NCBI GenBank assembly: GCA_003248845.1 | Contig: QFPD01000015.1 | Coordinates: 1 to 13,417, forward strand | DNA: 13,417 bases | DNA from: Microbacterium sp. | GTDB taxonomy: Bacteria > Actinomycetota > Actinomycetes > Actinomycetales > Microbacteriaceae | Direction of reading: 5' to 3' | In this document: in pieces, positions 7,002 to 13,417 of the stretch | Numbering within the stretch: position 1 is the stretch's first letter | How the letters are laid out: every line of letters starts with the position of its first letter | The notes under the pieces: generated by a model | Database searches by the model: none | What the model saw: the letters and a program-made list of their open reading frames with translations, nothing else | What the model was told of the DNA's origin: nothing | Translations under genes and position numbers: made by a program

Positions 7002-8650
7002 GCGCCGCTCTCTTCGGGCTCTCGCGATGGCAACTCCACCGTGAACGTGGATCCGTAGCCCGGGGTGGAGTCCACCGAGAGCCGGCCGCCGTGCGCCTTC
7101 ACGATCTCGGCGCTGATGGCGAGCCCGAGTCCGTTGCCGGCGACGTCTTCGGAGGCGCGGAAGAACCGCTCGAAGACGCGCGCACGATCGGCTTCGGCGA
7201 TACCGACCCCGGTGTCGCGCACCTCGATGACACTCGTGCCGCCATCGGCGCGAACGGCGAGTTCGACCGCACCGCCGTCGCGGTTGAACTTGATCGCGTT
7301 GCCGAGAAGGTTGTCGATGACCTGACGGATACGGCTGGCATCTGCGAACGCCGTGACGCGCTCGTCGGCCGCGACGGTGACCTTGATCACCCGCTCCTCC
7401 GCGAGCGGTTTCAGCGCGAGCGCCGACGCGCGCACCACCTCTGCGACGTCGATCTCGCGCGGATGCACCGAGGACTCGACCGAGTGCCGGGAGGAGCGCG
7501 ACGCGGAGAGGATGTCGGCGACGATCGCGAGCAGCCGTTCCCCACTGCTGAGCGCGGTGTCGACATGGCGGCGCGCGCGGTCGGGAAGGTCTTCGTCCAG
7601 GGCCAGCTCGAGGTAACCGAGCACGGAGGTCAGCGGCGTCCTCAACTCGTGTGACACCGACGCGACGAGATCGTCGCGCGCACGCAGCGCCTCGCGCTCC
7701 GCCGTCACATCGCGCGCGACGATGACCGCACCCGAATCCTCGCCGCGATGGTCGATCAGGCGGCGCGAGGCGAAGCTCAGCGCACTGAGCCGGCCCTCGG
7801 CATCCCGCGACCACACGACCTCGTCCTCGATCGTGTCGCCTCGCCGCACGCGGGCGAGCGGATGATCCGACGGGTCGAGCGGAGTGACACCGTCTTCCAG
7901 CAGGAGATCCGTGCGCGCCGAAGCCGCATGCAACCCGGGGATCGCGCTACTGAACCGCCCGACCGCGTCGTTCTCGTAGACGATGTCACCCCCGACCGAC
8001 AGGCGCACGACGCCGAAGTCGACCGTGTCGAGCACCTCGGAGACGAGTTGCTCCTGCCGCACCGCCGCAGCGCGCGCGAATGCGAGTCGTGCGGCCTGGG
8101 CATCGAGCAGCTCGCGCTGCGCGGCGAAGCGCTGCGCAGACGAGTAGCCCGCGCTGCTGATCGCGACGATCACAATGGGGAGCAGGAGGGTGCTGAAACT
8201 GAAGGATGCGGACGGGGTGAGCGCCACGACGACCCAGTAGAGCGTCGGGATCAGGGCGCAGCCCGTCACGAGCCCCCACCGCCCCAATGACGCGAGCCAC
8301 ATCGCGGGGAACGCCCAGAGAAGTCCCACCCCGCTCGTCGGCTCGGCCACCCGAAGCACCGTGATGGCGGCGATGTCCACGACAGGGACGAGAGCGACCC
8401 ACCCCGGGGGCACCTGCGACCAGGGCACCGACAGGGCGACGATCGCACCGATCGCGATCACCAGCGCCCCGATCGCGAACAGGCCGGGCCGCGTCAGCGA
8501 ACCGAGCGCGAGTCCGCCGGTGAACAGCACCACGACGATCCCGCACAACAGCAGCTGGTTGCCGGCCGCAACGCGATCGCGCAGCTCGAGCCGAAATGAC
8601 GCGCGCGACGTCGATCGGGCGGCCACGGCAGGGGGGGTCTGTCGTTTCAT
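6998..8650 (-). CDS. Membrane PAS-domain sensor histidine kinase (orphan)
   Basis: The 550-residue kinase starts at the ATG at 8650, 5-6 nt after a GAGGA ribosome binding site; an upstream in-frame start at 8719 would fall inside the rpsA terminator. Six hydrophobic segments occupy about 32-50, 55-75, 83-101, 108-123, 126-145 and 151-170. A short coiled coil (AAQRELLDAQAARLAFARAA) leads to a PAS-like domain (about 200-322). The phospho-acceptor box SVSHELRTPLTSVLGYLEL has His334, followed by an N-box RQVIDNLLGNAIKFN (about 442-456), G1 DTGVGI (about 479-484), the F box VFERFFRA and G2 GNGLGLAI. All catalytic elements are present, so it should autophosphorylate. No response regulator is adjacent. 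It overlaps the degenerate-GGDEF gene by 4 nt. The ligand is unknown, and a TACCGT at 8672-8667 is a possible -10 element. Confidence 0.9.
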   Translation of the reverse strand: MKRQTPPAVAARSTSRASFRLELRDRVAAGNQLLLCGIVVVLFTGGLALGSLTRPGLFAIGALVIAIGAIVALSVPWSQVPPGWVALVPVVDIAAITVLRVAEPTSGVGLLWAFPAMWLASLGRWGLVTGCALIPTLYWVVVALTPSASFSFSTLLLPIVIVAISSAGYSSAQRFAAQRELLDAQAARLAFARAAAVRQEQLVSEVLDTVDFGVVRLSVGGDIVYENDAVGRFSSAIPGLHAASARTDLLLEDGVTPLDPSDHPLARVRRGDTIEDEVVWSRDAEGRLSALSFASRRLIDHRGEDSGAVIVARDVTAEREALRARDDLVASVSHELRTPLTSVLGYLELALDEDLPDRARRHVDTALSSGERLLAIVADILSASRSSRHSVESSVHPREIDVAEVVRASALALKPLAEERVIKVTVAADERVTAFADASRIRQVIDNLLGNAIKFNRDGGAVELAVRADGGTSVIEVRDTGVGIAEADRARVFERFFRASEDVAGNGLGLAISAEIVKAHGGRLSVDSTPGYGSTFTVELPSREPEESGA

Positions 8651-8705
8651 GCGTTCCTCACCGCTCACGGTACCGCGCGTCGACCACGCCGTGTGCATCG
8701 ACGCG

Positions 8706-8739
8706 ACAGGGGCCGACATCCGAAGATGCCGGCCCCTGT
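8706..8739 (-). terminator. Intrinsic terminator of rpsA with UUCG tetraloop
   Basis: On the minus strand a 15-bp stem ACAGGGGCCGGCATC / GATGTCGGCCCCTGT encloses the loop TTCG, closed by a C-G pair: the highly stable C(UUCG)G tetraloop. One position pairs as G-U in the minus-strand RNA but would be an A-C mismatch in the plus-strand RNA, so it is built for transcription from rpsA, which stops 71 bp upstream. No T-tract follows, as is common in actinobacteria. Confidence 0.85.
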
Positions 8740-8776
8740 GCGATCGTGCTGTGCGATCGTGCCGTGCGATCGCGAT
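8738..8776. repeat. Three tandem 13-bp repeats in the rpsA 3' untranslated region
   Basis: The units are GTGCGATCGTGCT (8738-8750), GTGCGATCGTGCC (8751-8763) and GTGCGATCGCGAT (8764-8776); the third diverges in its last four bases. Each contains the palindrome CGATCG. The array lies between the rpsA stop codon and its terminator, sharing two bases with the hairpin. No function is known; replication slippage is a simple explanation. Confidence 0.8.
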
Positions 8777-8809
8777 GCGCGGTGCGCTACGCGAGCGGAA
8801 TGAAGCGGA

Positions 8810-10258
8810 TCAGCGACCCGAGAGCTTCTCGCGGAGAGCCGCGAGCGCCTCGTCATCGGCGAGCGTGCCGCCGCTGGACGAGTCGGAGGAGAAGCTCGAC
8901 GCGCCGGTCTCGACCGGGGCCGCAGCCTCGGCCTCGAGAGCCTTTGCGACGGCGACCTTGTGCGCCTCCCAGCGCGCCTGAGCCGCGGCGTACTCCTGCT
9001 CCCACTTCTCGCGCTGAGCATCGAAGCCTTCGAGCCAAGCACCGGACTCGGGGTCGAAGCCCTCGGGGTACTTGTACTCGCCGTTCTCGTCGTACTCGGT
9101 CGTCATGCCGTACAGCGCCGGGTCGAACTCGGTGCCGTTGGGGTCGACCGACTCGTTGGCCTGCTTGAGGGACAGCGAGATGCGGCGACGCTCGAGGTCG
9201 ATGTCGATGATCTTGACGAAGACCTCTTCACCGACCGAAACGACCTGCTCGGCGAGCTCGACGTGCTTGCCGGAGAGCTCCGAGATGTGCACGAGGCCCT
9301 CGATGCCGTCCGCGACGCGCACGAACGCACCGAAGGGAACGAGCTTGGTGACCTTGCCCGGAGCGACCTGGCCGATCGCGTGGGTGCGGGCGAAGACCTG
9401 CCACGGGTCCTCCTGCGTCGCCTTCAGCGACAGCGAGACGCGCTCGCGGTCGAGGTCGACCTCGAGGATCTCGACGGTGACCTCCTGGCCCACCTCGACG
9501 ACCTCGGAGGCGTGCTCGATGTGCTTCCAGGACAGCTCGGAGACGTGCACGAGGCCGTCCACGCCGCCGAGGTCGACGAACGCACCGAAGTTGACGATCG
9601 ACGAGACGACGCCCTTGCGGACCTGACCCTTGTGCAGGTTGTTGAGGAACGTGGTGCGCGACTCGGACTGCGTCTGCTCGAGCAGGGCGCGGCGCGAGAG
9701 CACGACGTTGTTGCGGTTCTTGTCGAGTTCGAGGATCTTGGCCTCGATCTCCTGGCCGAGGTACGGCGTGAGGTCGCGGACGCGGCGCAGCTCGATGAGC
9801 GACGCGGGCAGGAAGCCGCGAAGGCCGATGTCCACGATGAGGCCACCCTTGACGACCTCGATGACGGAACCCGTGACGACGCCGTCGTTCTCCTTGATCT
9901 TCTCCACATCGCCCCAGGCGCGCTCGTACTGCGCGCGCTTCTTGGAGAGGATGAGGCGGCCTTCCTTGTCCTCCTTCTGGAGAACGAGGGCTTCGACCTC
10001 GTCGCCGACCTTGACGACCTCGTTGGGGTCGACGTCGTGCTTGATGGAGAGCTCGCGCGAGGGGATGACACCCTCGGTCTTGTAACCCACGTCGAGGAGG
10101 ACCTCGTCGCGGTCGATCTTCACGACGGTGCCTTCGATGAGGTCTCCGTCGTTGAAGAACTTGAGGGTCTTCTCGACCGCGGCCAGGAAGTCTTCAGCAG
10201 ATCCGATGTCGTTGATGGCGACCTGCTTGGTGGCCGGGGCGGTCGTTGCGGTAGTCAT
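8810..10258 (-). CDS. rpsA: 30S ribosomal protein S1
   Basis: S1 binds mRNA at the 30S platform and assists initiation. The 482-residue product has four S1 OB-fold repeats at about 38-107, 125-190, 211-279 and 296-366. The last two are the best matches (GAFVDLGGVDGLVHVSELSW and GAFVRVADGIEGLVHISELS). A C-terminal tail of about 115 residues rich in Glu, Ala and Ser follows, the four-domain layout of actinobacteria rather than the six domains of E. coli. The ATG at 10258 (MTTATTAPATKQVAINDIGS) is preceded by AAGGAC 10-11 nt upstream; the longer open frame from 10399 would place its start codon inside the probable -10 element. A strong terminator follows at 8739-8706, so it is probably transcribed alone. 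Confidence 0.97.
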   Translation of the reverse strand: MTTATTAPATKQVAINDIGSAEDFLAAVEKTLKFFNDGDLIEGTVVKIDRDEVLLDVGYKTEGVIPSRELSIKHDVDPNEVVKVGDEVEALVLQKEDKEGRLILSKKRAQYERAWGDVEKIKENDGVVTGSVIEVVKGGLIVDIGLRGFLPASLIELRRVRDLTPYLGQEIEAKILELDKNRNNVVLSRRALLEQTQSESRTTFLNNLHKGQVRKGVVSSIVNFGAFVDLGGVDGLVHVSELSWKHIEHASEVVEVGQEVTVEILEVDLDRERVSLSLKATQEDPWQVFARTHAIGQVAPGKVTKLVPFGAFVRVADGIEGLVHISELSGKHVELAEQVVSVGEEVFVKIIDIDLERRRISLSLKQANESVDPNGTEFDPALYGMTTEYDENGEYKYPEGFDPESGAWLEGFDAQREKWEQEYAAAQARWEAHKVAVAKALEAEAAAPVETGASSFSSDSSSGGTLADDEALAALREKLSGR

Positions 10259-10403
10259 GTAGTGGGTTGTCCTTGGATGGTTGGGTGTCGGGCCGCTCTC
10301 CCGCCGCACGCCGGAGGGCGAACGGATGCCGGGCTGACGGCGAAGGGTGGTCTTTCGAATCAGCGCGCATGCCAAAGGGCCACACGCGTGACATTTCATG
10401 CTA
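10259..10403 (-). promoter_or_regulatory. rpsA promoter and 5' leader
   Basis: On the minus strand TAGCAT (10403-10398), preceded by TGA, is the best -10 candidate and would give a leader of about 130 nt before rpsA, ending in AAGGAC as ribosome binding site. No good -35 hexamer stands 17 nt upstream. The leader is GC-rich with short complementary segments around 10300-10325 but no clear terminator, so autogenous control cannot be claimed from the sequence. The upstream part abuts the end of the CDF transporter gene. Confidence 0.4.
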
Positions 10404-10417
10404 TCAGACGACGGACC

Positions 10418-11407
10418 TCAGCCGCGGAGCGGATCTGCGGGGTTGTCGGGGTCCAGAGCGGGCGCGCCGGGACGCGACAGGGTGAGCACGGCCCAAGCGA
10501 CACGCGGTGTCGCGGCGAGTTCGTCCTCGATCGAATTGAGAGTGGCGGCGACTTCGTGCTCCGCGGGGTCGCCCGCGAGGTCGACCGCGGCGACGAGGAA
10601 GACGCGACCGGGGCCGACGTATTCGATGTGGAGGTAGGTGATCTGCGCGATCGCAGGGTGGGCGAGCAGGCGCTGCAGCGCCGCAGCGCGTAGATCGGGA
10701 TCCACCGCGGCGCCGACGAGAAAGCGCCGGTTCTGCCGGATGAGGAGGATCGCCACGACAGCGAGCAGCACTCCGACGAGGATCGAACCCACGGCATCCG
10801 GCGTCGCGGATCCCGTGAGCTGGTGCGCCAGGATTCCGGCGAAGGCGATCACGAGCCCGATGAGTGCCGCGGCGTCCTCGAAGAAGACGGCGCGCAGCGT
10901 CGGGTCCGACGTGCTCATGACGTGGTCGAGCAGATCGCGGTGCGACGCCGACGCTTCGCGCGTGGACTGCCGCGTCGCCTGCAGGAACGACGTGCCCTCG
11001 AGGACGAACGCGATCGCGAGCACGATGTAGGAGATGAGGAAGCGGTCGGCGGGCTCGGGGTCGATGAGCTGCTGGATGCCGTGCATGATCGACACTCCCG
11101 CGCCGATGACGAAGAGCCCGAATGCGGCGAAGAGGGACCAGACGTAGGCATCGCGTCCGTAACCGTAGGGATGCCGAGGGTCGGCCTGCTTCGTGCTGCG
11201 GCGTGCGGCGACGTACAGGAAAACCTCGTTGCCGGTGTCAGCCCAGGAGTGGGCCGCCTCGGCCACCATGGATGCGGCGCCGGTGAGGGCGGCGGCGAAC
11301 GTCTTCGCGACGGCGATGAGCAGGTTGGCTCCGAGCGCGATCAGCACGGTGAGCAAGGACTCCGGTCGCGTCTCGGGAGCGGCGGGGGCGGGGCGCGTGG
11401 GCGACAT
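10418..11407 (-). CDS. Cation diffusion facilitator (CDF) transporter, ZnT9/SLC30A9-like clade
   Basis: The 329-residue protein has about six membrane helices (about 20-43, 46-66, 90-113, 124-145, 174-196, 204-224) and a cytosolic C-terminal dimerisation domain (about 235-310). CDF proteins export divalent metals such as zinc in exchange for protons. Metal-site residues are seen as HSWAD (His53, Asp57) in helix 2 and FFEDAAALIG (Glu177, Asp178) in helix 5, where many CDFs have HxxxD; the ED form resembles the ZnT9-like subgroup. The HPYGYGRDAYVWSLF loop between helices 2 and 3 is also characteristic. The ATG at 11407 follows a TAGCGT -10 element by 6 nt without a Shine-Dalgarno sequence. It lies 40 nt downstream of the YchJ-like gene on the same strand. 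The metal is not determined by sequence alone. Confidence 0.9.
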   Translation of the reverse strand: MSPTRPAPAAPETRPESLLTVLIALGANLLIAVAKTFAAALTGAASMVAEAAHSWADTGNEVFLYVAARRSTKQADPRHPYGYGRDAYVWSLFAAFGLFVIGAGVSIMHGIQQLIDPEPADRFLISYIVLAIAFVLEGTSFLQATRQSTREASASHRDLLDHVMSTSDPTLRAVFFEDAAALIGLVIAFAGILAHQLTGSATPDAVGSILVGVLLAVVAILLIRQNRRFLVGAAVDPDLRAAALQRLLAHPAIAQITYLHIEYVGPGRVFLVAAVDLAGDPAEHEVAATLNSIEDELAATPRVAWAVLTLSRPGAPALDPDNPADPLRG

Positions 11408-11413
11408 GTGCTC

Positions 11414-11419
11414 ACGCTA
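11414..11419 (-). promoter_or_regulatory. Leaderless -10 element of the CDF transporter gene
   Basis: TAGCGT on the minus strand ends 6 nt (GAGCAC) before the ATG at 11407, within the 40-nt gap after the YchJ-like gene. This suggests independent transcription of the transporter in addition to any read-through. No -35 match was seen. Confidence 0.5.
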
Positions 11420-11447
11420 CGCCCGCACCTCGTCATCCCGCGGAGTC

Positions 11448-11900
11448 TCAGCGCGGAGCGGCATCCTCCCCGACGTCGCCGTCGAGGTAGAACCAGCGCC
11501 CGCGCGCGCGCAGGAATCGGCTGAGCTCATGGAGCGCGCCGACCTCCCCCGTCGCCCGCATTCGCCAGTGCGCTCGGAACTCCACCGTTCCCCGATCGTC
11601 GCCGGACCCGCCCCCGGTCGTGCCGATGATCTCCAGTCGGCGCCATTCCAGCGCATCGTCGAGGTGGATGGAGGCCGGGGCCGTCCGCGGATGCCACGTG
11701 TCGCCCAGATACCGGGCGTCCCCGATCGCGAACGCGGTGAAGCGTGAACGCATGAGTCGCTCGGCGGTAGGCGCGGGCGATCCCGCAATGATCGGCCCAC
11801 AGCATGCGCCGAAGACACCGCCGCCGCACGGACACGCAGAGTCGGCGGCACGGCGGGGTCGACCAGCCTGGGCGGCGTCTGCGGCGGCTCCGAACGACAT
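11448..11900 (-). CDS. YchJ-family (UPF0225) SEC-C zinc-motif protein
   Basis: The 150-residue protein carries CPCGGGVFGACCGP (Cys23, Cys25, Cys33, Cys34), the SEC-C type zinc-binding motif, followed by the NTF2-like YchJ domain with APTAERLMRSRFTAFAIGD, YLGDTWHPRT and a C-terminal HELSRFLRARGRWFYLDGD. SEC-C motifs bind one zinc and in SecA mediate SecB or ribosome contact; for stand-alone YchJ proteins the role is not established. The length is typical. The ATG at 11900 is supported by a TAGTCT -10 element 7 nt upstream and by absence of a Shine-Dalgarno sequence, giving a leaderless mRNA. The gene is divergent from the lipoprotein gene across 66 bp, and a CDF metal exporter follows 40 nt downstream; a link between the two is only suggested by proximity. 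Confidence 0.9.
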   Translation of the reverse strand: MSFGAAADAAQAGRPRRAADSACPCGGGVFGACCGPIIAGSPAPTAERLMRSRFTAFAIGDARYLGDTWHPRTAPASIHLDDALEWRRLEIIGTTGGGSGDDRGTVEFRAHWRMRATGEVGALHELSRFLRARGRWFYLDGDVGEDAAPR

Positions 11901-11907
11901 GGGCTCG

Positions 11908-11913
11908 AGACTA
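11908..11913 (-). promoter_or_regulatory. Leaderless -10 element of the YchJ-like gene
   Basis: TAGTCT on the minus strand ends 7 nt before the ATG at 11900. It fits the same TAnnnT spacing seen at six other starts in this window. Confidence 0.5.
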
Positions 11914-11919
11914 TCCCGC

Positions 11920-11928
11920 TGTGGATAA
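11920..11928 (-). promoter_or_regulatory. Perfect DnaA-box sequence in a divergent promoter region
   Basis: The minus strand reads TTATCCACA, an exact match to the E. coli DnaA box consensus TTATNCACA. It lies 7 bp upstream of the YchJ-like -10 element and 26 bp from the lipoprotein -10 element. It is a single copy with no AT-rich unwinding region nearby, so it is not an origin. A regulatory role is possible but unproven. Confidence 0.45.
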
Positions 11929-11954
11929 CCGGTGATCGCGCCCGTCGGACTGGC

Positions 11955-11960
11955 TAGCGT
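11955..11960 (+). promoter_or_regulatory. Leaderless -10 element of the lipoprotein gene
   Basis: TAGCGT ends 6 nt (five G and one C) before the ATG at 11967. The G-rich spacer is too close to the start codon to act as a normal ribosome binding site, so leaderless translation is the better reading. Confidence 0.5.
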
Positions 11961-11966
11961 GGGGGC

Positions 11967-12494
11967 ATGATCCGGGAACGACGCTTCGCCGCCGCTGCCA
12001 CCCTCGCGCTGGCGCTGGCGCTCACGACCGCGTGCGCCCCCGATCCCGCACCGACCCCGAGCCCGACCGGATTCGCCTCGCAGGAGGAGGCCTTCGCAGC
12101 CGCCGAGGCCACGTATCGCGCCTACGTGGATGCGTTGAATGCCGTTGACCTCTCGGACCCGGCCACATTCGAGCCGGTCTACTCCCTGCTGAGCGGCACT
12201 GCCCTGGCAGACTCCAAGAAGTCGCTAACCGCATTCCATGCCGAAGGCTATACACGCACCGGTGATACAAGGATCGATCGACTCACCGTCACCGGGTCCG
12301 ACCTGGCCGCAGGCACAGTGACGGTGGCACTATGCCTGGATGTTTCCGACGTCGACCTCGTCGACTCGTCAGGAGAGAGCGTTGTCGCGCCCGGTCGTGT
12401 CAACGTTCAGCCCCTTGATGTCACGCTAGTCAAGTCATCGAATACAACTCGAATTGACCGGAGCGTGGCAGCTGAGGAACTGACATGTGGTTGA
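11967..12494 (+). CDS. Secreted lipoprotein of unknown function
   Basis: The 175-residue product begins MIRERRFAAAATLALALALT and then TAC, a basic N-region and hydrophobic core ending in a lipobox, so the mature protein should carry lipid on Cys23. A Pro-rich linker (APDPAPTPSPT) leads to an alpha-beta domain with AAEATYRAYVDALNAVDLSD and a strand-rich half holding Cys at ALCLDVSD and EELTC, a possible disulphide. The pattern recalls small NTF2-like actinobacterial lipoproteins, but I do not recognise a named family. The ATG at 11967 follows a leaderless -10 element. The 3' end overlaps the next gene by 10 bp, so the two are probably co-expressed and may act together at the cell surface. From about 12180 codon use is less GC-rich than the neighbours (AAG, CTA, ACA, AGG, AAT). 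Confidence 0.75.
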   Translation: MIRERRFAAAATLALALALTTACAPDPAPTPSPTGFASQEEAFAAAEATYRAYVDALNAVDLSDPATFEPVYSLLSGTALADSKKSLTAFHAEGYTRTGDTRIDRLTVTGSDLAAGTVTVALCLDVSDVDLVDSSGESVVAPGRVNVQPLDVTLVKSSNTTRIDRSVAAEELTCG

Positions 12495-13258
12495 TCCTGT
12501 TCGTAGCTCTTATTCATGGAGGCCCAGCTCTCAGCAACGGATGCTCGGCTGAGACGTCTTGGATGGGGTGCCCTTCGGTGTCGAACGACGGGTCTACGGT
12601 CGAGATCGCGGCAACGCAGCCTGGAGAGTCGTTTCCGGGCGACTCGGAGGGCTCCGGGGGCGACGCTGACGAAGAATCCGGGCCCGCGGTGCCCGCTCCC
12701 CCGCCCGTGGACGATTGCCGCCCCACCGATCCGACCTCCTGCGCGGTCGCACCGACGCCGCCAGAGGACCCGACGATTCGCCCGACACTCGCCGACGTCG
12801 CGCGTTTCGCCCCGGCATCCGTGGCGATCGTCGACGAGCCGGACGGCGTGGGTATCGTCGGGATGCCTGTCAATTTCGTCACGGCCCCCGTGGTGCATGA
12901 GCAGTCCGGCACGCTGTTCTCCGTACCGATCGCCGTTCGGTTCACCCCGGTCGCGGTGGTCTACGTCCACGGCGACGGAACGCAGCGCACCGCGACGTCG
13001 GGCGGCGCGACGTGGGCGGCGCTGGGCCTCCCGCAGTTCTCGGCGACCGACACGAGCCACGCGTATGCTTTGCGCGGCACCTACATCGCGCAGGCGCGGG
13101 TCCACTACGCCGCCGAGTACAACCTCGGCCCGGGATGGCTGCCGATCGATGGACTCCTCGACATCCCGACGGCTCCGGTCGACATCCAGGTCCTCGAAGC
13201 ACGGACGGCTCTCGTCGACAAGACGTGCGTCGAGAATCCAGGCGGTCCGGGCTGCTGA
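12485..13258 (+). CDS. Secreted PKD-like protein of unknown function
   Basis: The 257-residue product starts [20 protein letters not shown], a hydrophobic but uncharged leader that could be a weak signal peptide. Residues 40-100 are a low-complexity acidic/Pro-rich linker ([22 protein letters not shown]). The C-terminal part (about 108-235) has [33 protein letters not shown] and a final beta-strand region, resembling the (F)GDGT...HxYxxxGTY core of PKD domains, which often mediate extracellular binding. Six cysteines (20, 29, 78, 86, 248, 257) suggest three disulphides. The ATG at 12485 lies inside the end of the lipoprotein gene and is preceded by GAGGA (12474-12478) at good spacing, so translation is coupled. 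The first ~40 codons are AT-richer than the rest. No catalytic motif is visible; a structural or adhesive role is inference only. Confidence 0.7.
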   Translation: MWLILFVALIHGGPALSNGCSAETSWMGCPSVSNDGSTVEIAATQPGESFPGDSEGSGGDADEESGPAVPAPPPVDDCRPTDPTSCAVAPTPPEDPTIRPTLADVARFAPASVAIVDEPDGVGIVGMPVNFVTAPVVHEQSGTLFSVPIAVRFTPVAVVYVHGDGTQRTATSGGATWAALGLPQFSATDTSHAYALRGTYIAQARVHYAAEYNLGPGWLPIDGLLDIPTAPVDIQVLEARTALVDKTCVENPGGPGC

Positions 13259-13273
13259 GTCGGACCGACGACG

Positions 13274-13279
13274 TAGACT
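13274..13279 (+). promoter_or_regulatory. Leaderless -10 element of the 5'-3' exonuclease gene
   Basis: TAGACT ends 7 nt before the GTG at 13287. Eight nt upstream of it, GTCGG (13259-13263) sits at the exact spacing of the PafBC-type box but matches only its core, so damage control is possible but weak. Confidence 0.45.
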
Positions 13280-13286
13280 CCGGCGC

Positions 13287-13417
13287 GTGACCGATCGCCT
13301 CATGCTGCTCGACACCGCGAGCCTCTACTTCCGCGCCTTCTACGGCGTGCCCGACACCGTCAAAGCCCCCGACGGGCGCTCCGTCAACGCCGCGCGCGGC
13401 CTCCTCGACATGATCGC
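13287..13417 (+). CDS. 5'-3' exonuclease, FEN/ExoIX-like (partial, N-terminus)
   Basis: I translated this by hand from GTG at 13287; it runs off the right edge after 43 complete codons. The sequence [20 protein letters not shown] followed by [20 protein letters not shown] matches the N-terminus of FEN-type 5' nucleases: LLD supplies the first metal-binding aspartate, and RAFYG and APDGRxVNAxRG are typical. The wording is closest to the stand-alone actinobacterial exonucleases (like M. tuberculosis Rv2090) rather than to PolA, whose start usually reads LLLIDGHSLAFRAF. A complete PolA cannot be ruled out from so short a piece. The GTG is preferred over the ATG at 13302 because a TAGACT -10 element ends 7 nt before it, implying a leaderless transcript. 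Confidence 0.8.
   Translation, partial: MTDRLMLLDTASLYFRAFYGVPDTVKAPDGRSVNAARGLLDMI

Noticed and set aside
7002..7814. Upstream extension of the degenerate-GGDEF reading frame
   Set aside because: It is Arg-rich out-of-frame reading of the kinase gene. The ATG at 7001 with the 4-nt ATGA overlap is the natural start.
8764..8773. GCGATCGC octamer resembling cyanobacterial HIP1
   Set aside because: It is part of the local 13-bp repeat and the genes are clearly actinobacterial; one copy means nothing.
10194..10394. 66-codon minus-strand frame in the rpsA leader overlapping the rpsA start, a possible leader peptide
   Set aside because: It begins 3 nt after the probable -10 element, has no ribosome binding site and shows only noise-like composition.
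8960..10693. 577-codon plus-strand frame opposite rpsA
   Set aside because: It is a Leu/Asp/Val-rich antisense shadow of rpsA that also runs into the CDF gene.
1..13417. Defence islands, CRISPR arrays, transposons, tRNA or attachment sites
   Set aside because: No cas, nuclease-toxin, transposase or integrase motifs, no spaced repeats and no tRNA-like folds were found; gaps between genes are all shorter than about 160 bp.

Overview
The window looks like chromosomal core DNA of a high-GC actinobacterium, most likely Microbacteriaceae and close to Microbacterium. The evidence is the very GC-rich codon use, the rpsA / coaE / uvrB neighbourhood known from actinobacteria, a separate actinobacterial-type 5'-3' exonuclease, a four-domain actinobacterial ribosomal protein S1, and a MurE-type ligase with a DNPA rather than DNPR motif, as expected where the peptidoglycan is not meso-DAP based. 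No rRNA, tRNA, CRISPR array, insertion sequence or prophage was seen.

Left edge (1-470): the 5' end of an OhrR-type peroxide-sensing MarR repressor (minus strand) faces a small zinc-ribbon protein (plus strand) across a compact palindromic promoter/operator. Positions 467-4570 (minus strand) hold a DNA-repair-headed cluster: uvrB, a VOC/glyoxalase-fold protein whose start overlaps the uvrB stop, and a MurE-family ligase. The uvrB promoter matches the PafBC (RecA-independent) DNA-damage motif of mycobacteria, with an immediately leaderless start. A divergent DUF4126 membrane protein begins at 4658, and its 3' end overlaps coaE tail to tail.

Positions 5204-8650 (minus strand) form a second cluster: a six-TM PAS histidine kinase, a membrane protein with a degenerate GGDEF domain (ATGA overlap), and coaE 13 nt further on. 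This pair sits between rpsA and coaE, which are adjacent in mycobacteria. rpsA (8810-10258) is followed by a strong UUCG-tetraloop terminator and a 13-bp triple repeat. Upstream lie a CDF metal transporter and a YchJ-type SEC-C protein (both minus strand). A divergent promoter region with one perfect DnaA box separates these from a lipoprotein and a secreted PKD-like protein encoded in overlapping genes. The right edge carries the start of a FEN/ExoIX-type 5'-3' exonuclease.

A recurring signal ties the window together: seven genes have a TAnnnT -10 element ending 6-7 nt before the start codon and no Shine-Dalgarno sequence, i.e. leaderless transcripts. rpsA, ohrR, the kinase, the MurE-family gene and the PKD-like gene instead have purine-rich ribosome binding sites. 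No complete new defence or biosynthetic system is visible. The most interesting items are the PafBC-type uvrB promoter with its unusual passenger genes, the OhrR operator shared with the zinc-ribbon gene, the orphan kinase/degenerate-GGDEF pair, the MurE-family ligase, and the compositionally odd lipoprotein/PKD pair.
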